Assembly (NCBI GenBank): GCA_019693395.1
Contig: JAAMXP010000741.1
Span: 1-18,020, forward strand
Reading direction: 5' to 3'
DNA length: 18,020 nucleotides
From: Ettlia oleoabundans
Taxonomy: Eukaryota > Chlorophyta > Chlorophyceae > Chlamydomonadales
Under the pieces are notes generated by a model. It ran no database searches. It worked only from the letters and a program-made list of their open reading frames with translations, and was not told the DNA's origin. Of the stretch, positions 9,283 to 16,765 are shown piece after piece (within the stretch, counting starts at the first letter, position 1; every line of letters starts with the position of its first letter). The position numbers were made by a program, and so were the translations under genes.

Positions 9283-11952
9283 ATGCCACAGCTGGGTGTG
9301 TTCTTCCGCTCCCCATTGGTGGCCAAGCTCTACCGCAAGCTAGTGCTTTCGAACCGGCGTTGGCAGCGCTGCCTTGGGCTATCCCTCCTCGCCGTCCTGT
9401 ACCTGCTGCGCACGCTCAACCAGTTTAGCAGCGGGCGCATCAAGGCGGCAACGCTGCTAGCCCTGACAGCGACCCAGGCCGCCGCCCTTACCGCGCCATT
9501 GCAGCTAGTTGTGGCCGCAGCAGGTGCTACATTTGTCCTTGTGGCAGCCGGCCTGGTGCTGCTGGCCTGCAGCCAAGCAGATGACGGCATTGGCCATCGC
9601 GGCGGTGCTGTCGGCTTCAAAGGTGGGCATGCCCTGCTGTTATGGTGCAGTGCCAGTAGGTTTCATGAAGCAGGTGTTAAAAGAACACTGGGAATTAGGA
9701 AGTGGAAGCTGCGTCCTTCGGGCGAGGCGCCAACAAATGGTTGAGCTTCCAAAAAGTTCGAAGGTTGAAAAGGGGACAGTGCCGATGTAATTGGAGGGAG
9801 CTCAGGTCTGACCAGGGCCAACAGCACAGAACAGCAAGGCGCCTGGAGCTCATTGAAAGTGCTGTTAACCGCTGCAGGTCCCCTCTGCGAGAACACAATA
9901 GAAGCGGCGGTGTCCCTGCTGGAGAGAGATCAGGTTGAGGGGCCTCTGCCGCACTTTCCCTACCTCGAATTTGATGTGCAGGAGACGGCAGATGGCGAGG
10001 TGGGTGGGTTGTCAGCAGCACTGCTGGACTGGCTGGCTGCCCGGTTGGGGTGTTGTTGCTGTCCTGTTCTGTTGCGGTCCTGTGCTGCTGCACGCCACGT
10101 TTTTGCCAGTGGTTTTGTTCATGTCTCTCATCTCTTTGCTGTCGGTCACCAATGAATCACGCAACATGGTATGTCGGCTTGACTGGGCCAGCTATTTCCT
10201 CCTTCCTCCCTTTCTGCCTTGTGGCAGTTGGTTGTGTTCCATGACCCCCTCCTCTCAGCCGCCTTCCCCTCCAAGGGCGACAACTCCGCCATCATGGAGC
10301 AGCTGGAGGAAGCGACAGGTGGGCAGCTGGTTGTTGCGGGAATGCTCAACTGGCCTGTTGTGCTGCTTTGATTGAAGGCATACTAGTAAAGTCTCCTCAG
10401 CCCTGTTGGTGCTGGCCTGCTTCCGTCATACTACTGCTGTCGGATAGCCGGCAGCGACGGTCCACATCTGTGTGTGTACTGCCCTCTGTTTTTACAGTGC
10501 TTCGTCCTTCCAACCCTGCCACATGTCTGCCACGATGGACGCCTCTATTGCATACAAGTATTTCCCTGGTGATCAGGCAGATTGTAACCATGCAATTTAG
10601 TTCAGTTTCAGGAGCAAGCTTTGTGCTGCCGTGGTGTGCCTGCAGGCGTGCCTCTCCAGCTTCTCACCGTGCAAGATCTGACACTGGCGCAGCTGCAGTC
10701 GCTACACCTAGCTGGCAGAGCCGGACTGCATGTCCCCACCCTCCAGCAATACATCAGGTGCACACAACTGAGCCTGGGAATACACCAAGTGCGCACATCT
10801 GGGCCTGGCAGTACATCAAGTGCGCACAGCTGGGCCTAGCAAATGCACTCAGAACGCACAACTGGGCCTAGCAATGCATTCAATGCGCATCACTGAGCCT
10901 TGCATTACATTGCCCTAATGCCCGCCCCTCTTAAGGTTGACATGTGTACAGTGCTTGCGTCTCCGCCGGCCTAAGGCGCACCTTGGCGGTGGAGGTGAAG
11001 ACGCTGAGAACCGACAAGGCACGGCAGCGCCTCATAGACATCATCAGGTGCGCCTTCAAGGCTGTAAGCTGCAGACAACATTAGGCAAGCGGCAGCGCCT
11101 CATCTATGTTAGACATCAGCAGGCAAGAGGCCTCATTACTTGAGAATCCAGACCGGGTCTTAGCAGCAGCGTGTGGCAGCAGAAGGAGCAGCTCACCTTT
11201 CTTAGATATCGGCTCTCGATTAAATAGCGGAAGCAACCCCCAACCCCCAACCCCACCCACATCGCACCTGACCCATCAAACCCAACCCGACCCCAACTGC
11301 AATCACCGCCGCCCCCTCACACCCCCCATTTCCACCCCTGCTTCCCTGGCTTGCCCACCTGCAGCGACTATCTGGAAACACAAGGGCCTCTGTTGGACGC
11401 CGACCCAGTAGCGGCTCAGCATCGCTGCCCTCAGCTGGGCTGGGCAGGCATCATCGCGTTCCCCCACTTCTTCGCCAACTCCTTTGGAGAGTTTGGGACG
11501 CCCGAGGTGCTTAAATGCTGCGGCTGAGGTTCTAACGTAGCTGGCATGTGGCGATATGTAGTTGCTGGCATGTGGCGATATGTAGTTGCTGGCATGTGGC
11601 AGCATGTGCTACTACTATTGCTTCTGTACCTGCTGCTGTGGTACTGAAGCTGTTGTCACTGCTGCTGTTACTGCCGCCGCTGGTGCTGCTGCCGCGGTTC
11701 CTGCCGGCGCTGCTGATGCCGCCGCTGCTGGTGCTGCTGATGAGGGCTGCTTCACACTGCCTGGCCGGTGGTCCTGCCACCAGGTCAACGCAGTGCAGCA
11801 TGCAAAGCACGCCCCTAAGGGCGTGCATAAATATAAACCCTTAATAATGTTTCCACCTCCTGCTTCAGTGGCGGCGGTGGGCCGATGAGTTCAAGAGGCG
11901 GCAGATTCCTGTCAGGGCCTGTCATGCTCTTTGGCTGACACTCATCGGCTAA
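9283..11952 (+). CDS. Glycerophosphodiester phosphodiesterase (GDPD) family protein with N-terminal membrane segments
   Basis: Exons: 9283-9622, 9878-9999, 10228-10318, 10646-10757, 10952-11047, 11365-11506, 11869-11952; all phases agree, giving 328 residues. The start is the first in-frame ATG (GCGACCATG). Two hydrophobic stretches (about 31-45 and 56-97) precede the catalytic domain, so it is probably membrane-anchored. GDPD motifs appear in order: GHRGG (His105, Arg106), ENT (118-120), YLEFDVQ (Glu144, Asp146), VVFHDP (His159), LTLAQLQSL, HVPTLQQYI, LAVEVKT (Glu236, Lys238). The His/Arg/Glu/Asp/His set that binds metal and acts in catalysis in this family is complete. The family cleaves glycerophosphodiesters (deacylated phospholipids) to glycerol-3-phosphate and an alcohol. 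The end is less sure: the last exon (WRRWADEFKRRQIPV then a short tail, stop 11950-11952) follows a TTCAG acceptor; without that splice translation stops at 11525-11527. A strong acceptor-like site at 10499-10500 may mark an alternative exon. Confidence 0.82.
10748..10903 (+). repeat. 31-bp tandem repeat, five copies, spanning an exon end and its splice donor
   Basis: Copies start at 10748, 10779, 10810, 10841 (32 bp) and 10873, with a fragment of a sixth after 10903. Each reads roughly AATACATCAAGTGCGCACA followed by CTGGGCCTAGC. The first copy contains the last ten bases of GDPD exon 4 (ending at 10757) and the GTGCAC donor; the other copies lie in the intron. Copies 2 and 3 still carry GT donor-like sequence (A|GTGCGC). 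Confidence 0.88.
11090..11123 (+). repeat. Partial copy of the end of GDPD exon 5 inside the next intron
   Basis: Bases 11090-11103 match 11022-11035 exactly (CGGCAGCGCCTCAT), and 11111-11123 match 11036-11048 at 12 of 13 positions (AGACATCAGCAGG against AGACATCATCAGG), with seven extra bases between. The source is the coding end of exon 5 up to its donor. The copy has lost the GT (GCAAG in place of GTGCG), so it is a decayed exon fragment. Confidence 0.75.
11541..11606 (+). repeat. 24-bp tandem repeat, nearly three copies, in the last GDPD intron
   Basis: The unit beginning CTGGCATGTGGCGATATG recurs at 11541, 11565 and 11589, the last copy being partial and diverging after GTGGC. It is intronic (intron 11507-11868) and is followed at about 11625-11750 by a region crowded with CTG and GCCG triplets. 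That CTG-rich tract is open in several frames but has no coding character. Confidence 0.85.
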
Positions 11953-12026
11953 GCTAACCTTACTAATGAGCGTGTGAGGGCCTGTCATGCTCTTTGGCTG
12001 ATACCTTACCAGCTAAGTTAACCCTA
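11914..12026 (+). repeat. Tandem duplication (63-bp offset) of the GDPD terminal exon tail
   Basis: AGGGCCTGTCATGCTCTTTG is found at 11914 and again at 11977, and each copy continues with related sequence (GCTGACACTCATCGGCTAAG; GCTGATACCTTACCAGCTAAG). The first copy encodes the proposed last residues of the GDPD protein and its stop codon; the second is downstream of the stop. Confidence 0.85.
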
Positions 12027-12076
12027 CCACAAGCGGCGGATGGCCGGCCAGCTGGAGCTATCTATTAGCCCGAGCA

Positions 12077-12140
12077 GTGAGTGGCCTTGCCTGGGCTCTG
12101 TGTTGATTGTTCCCTAACCTTGTACTCCTTTCCTGCCAAG
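12077..12140 (+). other. Probable small intron, 64 bp, on the plus strand
   Basis: The donor is GAGCA|GTGAGTGG and the acceptor is a pyrimidine-rich CTCCTTTCCTGCCAAG|GTTG; both are as good as any splice site in this window. No coding exon recognisable as GDPD flanks it: upstream frames read RRMAGQLELS or GGWPASWSYL, downstream VAYRATTVTV or CIPCNYCYSG. It may be an intron in the gene C 3' UTR or mark further C-terminal exons. Confidence 0.45.
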
Positions 12141-12162
12141 GTTGCATACCGTGCAACTACTG

Positions 12163-12167
12163 TTACA
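12163..12167 (-). terminator. TGTAA, possible poly(A) signal of gene D
   Basis: This is the first minus-strand TGTAA past the gene D stop, about 490 bp downstream. TGTAA is the usual chlorophyte polyadenylation signal. If used, the gene D transcript would run antisense to the duplicated tail region of gene C or close to it. A five-base motif is weak evidence on its own. Confidence 0.35.
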
Positions 12168-12655
12168 GTGGAGATCACAAGCTGTGTCGACGTGAGGATG
12201 TGCACACAGTAAGAGGGTTGATAGGCAACAAAGAGGGCGCAGTGCATGGCCGCTGTATAAGGGGGCACCTCTCAGCAGTGGTGCTGAGGGCAGCAGCACT
12301 TGTGATGAATCAGGCATCGGGAGAATCGACAAGTCTCGGGAGAGATGAAGAATCGAGGAGGAATTCAGAAAAAGAAGCACGGTATGGTGGGAGTTGTGGT
12401 GCAGGATCAAGCTCAGCTGTTGGGCATCAATAATTAACAATATAGAGGCAGGCAACCGCCAGGCAGGCTAGCCCATATGAGGAGGGGTGACGACAGTGGT
12501 CCATGGGAGGTGCGGGGTGGCTGCTACGACATGAATGCAACGCTTGCTTGCGCGCTGGTGCCGCCGATGCGCTGGCGGCATTCCATGATTGGGCTCATAT
12601 GCAGCGGCATACAGGCAGGCAGCCACAACAGAAGCTAAACCACTGCTGTTGGTGG

Positions 12656-14263
12656 TTAGTTGTGGTTGTGGTGGTAGGTGCAGCCACCGTAACCGTCGCT
12701 CCAGTAGCCCTTGGCGGTGTCGCAGGTCATGCACTTGCCGGTGGTGTTCTCACAGGCCAGGCAGCCATCGTGCTTCTGGGAGCACTGCAACAACAAAGAA
12801 ATGGCAAGGCAGGTGAGAGAGGGATGACTCAGCAGGACAGATGCAAAGCAGGCGGGAGCAGGGCCTCGAGAGGTTGCAGAAGGAAGCGGCTTCCAACGTT
12901 GGGCAGGTGGAGAGGAAGATGCATTGGATGAGGTAATCGGCAGAGCTGGGTGGCAGGCAGGCAGGGAGCACCGCAGGCAGGTGAAACGACAGGCAAGGTT
13001 GGAAGGAAGGATGGCGGCGGCCAGGCAGGTGGGATACGGCGGCGGCACTCACAAACTGGCAAGCTCCGTATGCGTCCACATACATCGGGTGGTTGTTGTT
13101 GGGGTCCTCGCACTTGGTGCACCAGGAGAGGCTGCAGGGAGGGAGGGAAAGAGGTGACAGGCAGGTGAGCGGTAGGGTGTTGCAGGCAGCTTGGCCGAGT
13201 GCTGCACAGCACTCGGCTACGCATGGGTAGCCGGAAATGGGCAGGGACCGGCCAGACCAGCAGCAGCGCTGCACACCGCCCCCTGCCCGTGGCCAGATTC
13301 AATTCATCACAAGCTGGGAATGGCAGATGCACACGCAAACGCAGCCGCCGGCGCCTAAAACACCGCACACACAGCAAGCAATACAGACACATGCAATGGA
13401 TAGCTGCTTGGCTCACTTGTCGCCGTGGCAGGCCTTGCACCACTGCCAGTGGTAGCCGGTGGGGGTGCACTTCTTGCAGTGGCCGTGGCTGGTCTTGCCG
13501 TACACGTGCTCCCACATGTGGCCGTTCCAGGTGGGGGTGGAGGGGCAGTGGGTGCTGCCGCCCTCGTGGTGCTGCTTGATGCACTTGCCGTAGTAGGGGG
13601 TGTAACCGTGCTTGCACATGGTGCAGTAAGCCTTGCCGTGCTTGGCTTTGCACTTCAGGCAAGAGGAGGGGCAGCGCTGGCATTTGCTCTTGTACAGCCA
13701 GTAGCCGTGGTAACACTTGCCACACCTGCGGGCAGTGGACGGGCAGGCAGCGGCAGGGCGATCAGCAGATGAGGGGTTGAATTATCGTGCCGAACGGTGG
13801 ATTGGTGCGGCCAGTGCTTGGGAGAAGAGGTGCAGATGTTGTGTGCAGTTGTATGATGCATGCAGGAAGGTAGGCTGCAGGACAGGCATGCAAACAGGTG
13901 GCCTGTATGGTGCACAAATGGGTGGGTGCCCCAACTGCCGCGGTCAAGTTAAGAGCAGCACAGCACAACTCACTTCCACTTGCTGATGCAGTAGGCGCAG
14001 CCACTCTTCCCGCGCTTGCACGAGGAGGAGGACGTGAAGGAGTGCCTAGCAGTAGCCTCTGCAGTTGGAATGACTGGGGTTGTTGGTCAGCCAGCAGGCA
14101 CACAGCTGAGCGCAGGCAGCGGCGGCAGGACCGGCGGTGGCAGCAGCAGCTGGCGGCAGGCGCGGGCAAGGGTGATGTGCAGCTTGCATTGCGCATAGTA
14201 CTAACCTACTGCCATGAGGCATAGAATCATCGCCGCAAGGGCGAAAGTCAGTGAGAAGCGCAT
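12656..14263 (-). CDS. Secreted cysteine- and histidine-rich CxxC-repeat protein, 219 residues
   Basis: Exons: 14263-14206, 14058-13974, 13725-13417, 13131-13053, 12784-12656, phases 1, 2, 2, 0, all consistent; stop TAA 12658-12656. Exon 1 is a classic signal peptide (MRFSLTFALAAMILCLMAV, likely cut after ATA near residue 23). The mature part has 26 cysteines, with 11 CxxC pairs (CAYC, CGKC, CQRC, CLKC, CTMC, CKKC, CKAC, CTKC, CQFC, CLAC, CMTC). Several sit in a loose unit CxxC, then G-Y-W/T/H, then a later Cys. This resembles furin-like or growth-factor-receptor Cys-rich repeats and protist surface antigens such as Giardia VSPs, but I cannot assign a family. Tyr, Trp and His are frequent and the C-terminus is HHNHN, so metal binding is conceivable. 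No membrane anchor is visible, so it is probably extracellular or wall-associated. Function unknown; gene model strong. Confidence 0.85.
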
Positions 14264-14355
14264 GGTCGGACAGGTGTGAGCGCCAGCAGAAGGGAGTTTG
14301 CTTTATCAGTGTTGAGCGGGAAGTAAAAGATAACAAAATGCGACCGCCGCGGCAG

Positions 14356-14362
14356 TTATATA
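14356..14362 (-). promoter_or_regulatory. TATA box of gene D
   Basis: TATATAA on the minus strand, 93 bp before the gene D ATG and flanked by GC-rich sequence (GGCC on one side, CTGCC on the other). With a start site about 30 bp downstream the 5' leader would be near 60 bases, a normal length. It is the clearest TATA box in the window and suggests a regulated or strongly expressed gene. Confidence 0.7.
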
Positions 14363-15172
14363 GGCCCGCCGGAACAACGCGGGAATGCAAGGCACCGCAA
14401 CTGCACGACAGCTTCACCATCTGCGTTAGCCGTCAGTAACACGCATCACGCGCCCTGGGATCTGATAGGAAGCTTTGATGAACTCGGCAGGGCTCCCGAG
14501 GAGCGTTGCAGCCGCGCCACTGCGCAGTTGTTGACGTCAAGGCAAGGCGGCGGCGGCAGCGGTGCTAGCAGCACGCGGCTGACACCGGCAGATGTAGCAG
14601 ATGGGTCCCAGCAGCAACTACTTGAGACATGCAGAGCCGGTCCCTATCATCCCGGTTCAGTGCCCTGCCTATAACCGGTGCATGGCATATTAACAAGTGA
14701 TCGGTTGAGGTGTCACCTGGCAGCCGGCGTCACCCGGTGCCTAACCGCCTGCCTGCCGAAGTCGCGCAGGGAATCGGATATTTCCTGCCAGCAGTTCCAC
14801 CACAACGCTGTGCAGACCAGCCGAGCTTCAGCTGCCATCGCAATGCTCGTGAGCAGAGCAACTGGGCAGCTGCTTGTTGTGTTTCCAGTCTAACTAACCG
14901 CCACGGAACTTGCGGCACAGACCCAGCATACAACCTATTGTAACCCTACGGGCAGCAGGTGTACCCTAACAACCTTCACCTGGCCCAACTCTCAGGAACT
15001 GTCTTCCTGAAAATGATGTCTCAACCCAGCATCACAGGTATATTATATACAGGCCAGGGGGTAGCTCAAAACCAAGCCACACTTATATCATCAAATCAGC
15101 CACGTTGCACACAGGTTGATTCGCCAGGAATCTCAACTCAGTTGCATTATTACCTGATAATATGGAGTAGCG
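14363..15172. other. Intergenic region between gene D (5') and gene E (3')
   Basis: About 0.8 kb with no convincing exon on either strand. It holds upstream sequence of gene D (TGACGTCA site) and the 3' UTR of gene E toward 15172, which is more AT-rich. A TGTAA at 14938-14942 is on the plus strand and so serves neither gene. I see no tRNA-like or other RNA gene. Confidence 0.55.
14532..14539. promoter_or_regulatory. TGACGTCA palindrome (CRE/bZIP site) upstream of gene D
   Basis: A perfect TGACGTCA lies about 270 bp before the gene D start codon and about 170 bp upstream of its TATA box. This octamer is the known site for CREB/ATF and plant bZIP factors. Position relative to the TATA box fits an upstream activator, but use is inferred. 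Confidence 0.45.
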
Positions 15173-16576
15173 TCAGCCCAGCTTTACGGCCAGCCAGATC
15201 TCGTTGACGCGGGTGCTGAGCGAGTGCAGCGGTCCGTACTGCGCCAGCCTGAAGTAACCCCCAGCTTCTGCCTCCGCCAACTGCACCCCGTCTCGCTCAA
15301 GGGCCGCCACCAGCTGCTTACGGCACCGCTCACAAGCCTCCTGTGTGGCATTCCCCTCAAACTGCCGCGTCGCCACCACCTCCCCGCCGGCGACGCCCAG
15401 CGTGACGTCGGTATTGTTGGGTGCTGGAGGCAGGCTGCTGCCTAGTTCATCGTCGGCGGTGGTGCCGCCGCTGCCGCCTCGAAGGGAGATGTAGATCTGC
15501 ATCTTCTTCTGGCCCTGCAAGGCAGGGTGGGAGGGGCAGCAGGAGGGGTGGAGGGGCATGCACGGGTATGTGTCTGCAGACGTATCCTTAAGCAGAGGCA
15601 CTGCTGGCAATGCCATGCAGCAAAGAGAGAAAAAGGGCATAAACAGCAAAGGCACAGGAGCAGCTCACGCGGCAGCAGGCAGGCCATCATGCAGTCAACA
15701 ACAAAAGGCACTGACGGTCGAGAGTGAAACTACTGTAGGGGAACTTGGGGCAGTAGTGAAGAACAAGAAGAAGGGAAACCCGTTAAGCGTGGCTCGAGGG
15801 AGCCAGCAGAGGGTTGAAGCGACACTGCAATGCAATCAAGCAAGCAGAGGACGGCAGCCAGCAGTGCAGCACCTCACCTCTGGTGGGTAGCACATGACGA
15901 CTGGCTGGGTCTCTCGGCACCGCGCTTCCGCTGCATTGCTGCCGCTCATGTAGCTGCCCAGCATCAGGAACCCCTCATCTCGCCGGAAATACTCAACCTG
16001 CAACCGCCCGCATCAATGCGGGGGAACCAGGGGCCGATAACTGGGAGGCGGCAGGGTGGTTAGCTTGTGGTTGGGCAGGTGCATAACAAAACAGCGTTGC
16101 ACATGACGGCATGTCTGTGAAACACTGCAGCATTTAGCCAGGAGCTACAGCACACCAACGGAGGCTGGCAAAGGCGGCCACAGCCACATGCCCTGGCTTG
16201 TCCGGAAAGGGCTGGGGGTCGGCGGCAAAGCACCCACCTCTGCTACGGGGTATGCGCTGTAGAGCCGTAAGGAGTAGTCTTTTGTTTTTTGCACGGGGGT
16301 AAATGGGATCAACACTGATCCAGAGTTGTCTTGAAATGATGCTGCTTGCTGGCTGGTGGGTGCTGGCTTGCTGCCAAAGCCAAAGAGGCTGACCGCACGC
16401 AGCGATGTGCCACGTGCAGAGGGCGCGGCGCGACGGCGGCTGGGCGGCGGCGGCAGCTGGCTGGACACCCAGCGCCGCTGCAGCGCGCGGGATTGCTCAA
16501 ACGCGCCTACATTACAGGCTGATGGTGAGACAGACTTAGAATAGTGGTAGGCTGTGCTGGTCGTGGGACCGCTCAT
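15173..16576 (-). CDS. SOUL-family heme-binding protein, probably plastid, 266 residues
   Basis: Exons: 16576-16238, 15997-15878, 15514-15173, both introns phase 0; stop TGA 15175-15173. The start is the first ATG; the TTG eight codons upstream is not a likely start. Residues 1 to about 60 are rich in Ser, Ala, Arg and Pro with few acids, like a chloroplast transit peptide. The SOUL/HEBP domain follows: FTPVQKTKDYSLRLYSAYPVAE (about 92-113), then FLMLGSYMSGSN, a Gly/Ser/Asp-rich loop, GGEVVATRQFEG, and YFRLAQYGPLHS with RVNEIWLAVKL at the end. Each piece has its SOUL-family counterpart. Members bind heme or tetrapyrroles; plastid members occur in plastoglobules and in the algal eyespot. Which of these applies here cannot be told. 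The family call is firm, the location is inferred. Confidence 0.9.
16512..16516 (-). terminator. TGTAA, possible poly(A) signal of gene F inside gene E exon 1
   Basis: The first minus-strand TGTAA past the gene F stop is about 250 bp downstream and falls within the transit-peptide coding region of the SOUL gene on the same strand. If used, the F transcript would overlap the start of gene E. No other minus-strand TGTAA is seen in the 189-bp gap. Confidence 0.3.
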
Positions 16577-16765
16577 TCGCGGGGATTGAACAAGAAGCAA
16601 ATAAGCTTGACGCAGTAAATCAGTCTACGAATAGTGAATCGACTCGTAACCGCGCATCCGCGCGAGACGCGCAACACTAGTGGTGGGTAGCATGGCGGCT
16701 GGCAGCTTGCCCAGCACAGCGCAGCTGCCTTTGCGCCTGCTGATTCCAGGGCCAACACTCGACCC
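16577..16765 (-). promoter_or_regulatory. Short spacer: gene F 3' UTR start and gene E promoter
   Basis: Only 189 bp separate the F stop codon from the E start codon on the same strand. The promoter and 5' leader of the SOUL gene must lie here or inside the gene F last exon. No TATA box is visible. The stretch 16600-16660 is relatively AT-rich for the window. Confidence 0.45.

Larger units (their letters stand above)
11953..12655. other. Convergent spacer between genes C and D (3' UTRs)
   Basis: The plus-strand gene C and the minus-strand gene D end toward each other here. The stretch holds the second copy of the 63-bp duplication, a small intron-like segment on the plus strand (12077-12140) and a minus-strand TGTAA (12167-12163). 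A plus-strand open frame at 12107-12433 has no recognisable domain. I see no independent gene, and no plus-strand TGTAA for gene C. Confidence 0.5.

Noticed and set aside
10501..10558. Possible extra GDPD exon after a strong TTTTTACAG site
   Set aside because: It could be spliced in phase, but its residues match nothing in GDPD, and joining exon 10228-10318 directly to 10646 gives a natural ATGVPLQLL junction. Kept only as a possible alternative exon.
11228..11335. C-rich run with CCCCAA units, considered as an interstitial telomere
   Set aside because: Not the plant/algal TTTAGGG type and very irregular; it fits a pyrimidine-rich stretch before the 11364 acceptor.
11548..11888. Plus-strand CTG-rich open frames of about 100 codons
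   Set aside because: Leu- or Cys/Ala-rich translation of repeated CTG triplets within a GDPD intron; no domain and no splice support.
12107..12433. Plus-strand open frame of 108 codons with a Cys pair, considered as a small gene
   Set aside because: Its start is not an ATG, it begins inside the small intron, it has no known domain, and it lies in the convergent 3' spacer. It may at most hold a further exon of gene C.
12829..13725. Minus-strand open frame of 298 codons across gene D
   Set aside because: It reads a shifted frame through exon 3 and then through two introns. The CxxC frame with a signal peptide and matching splice phases explains the region better.
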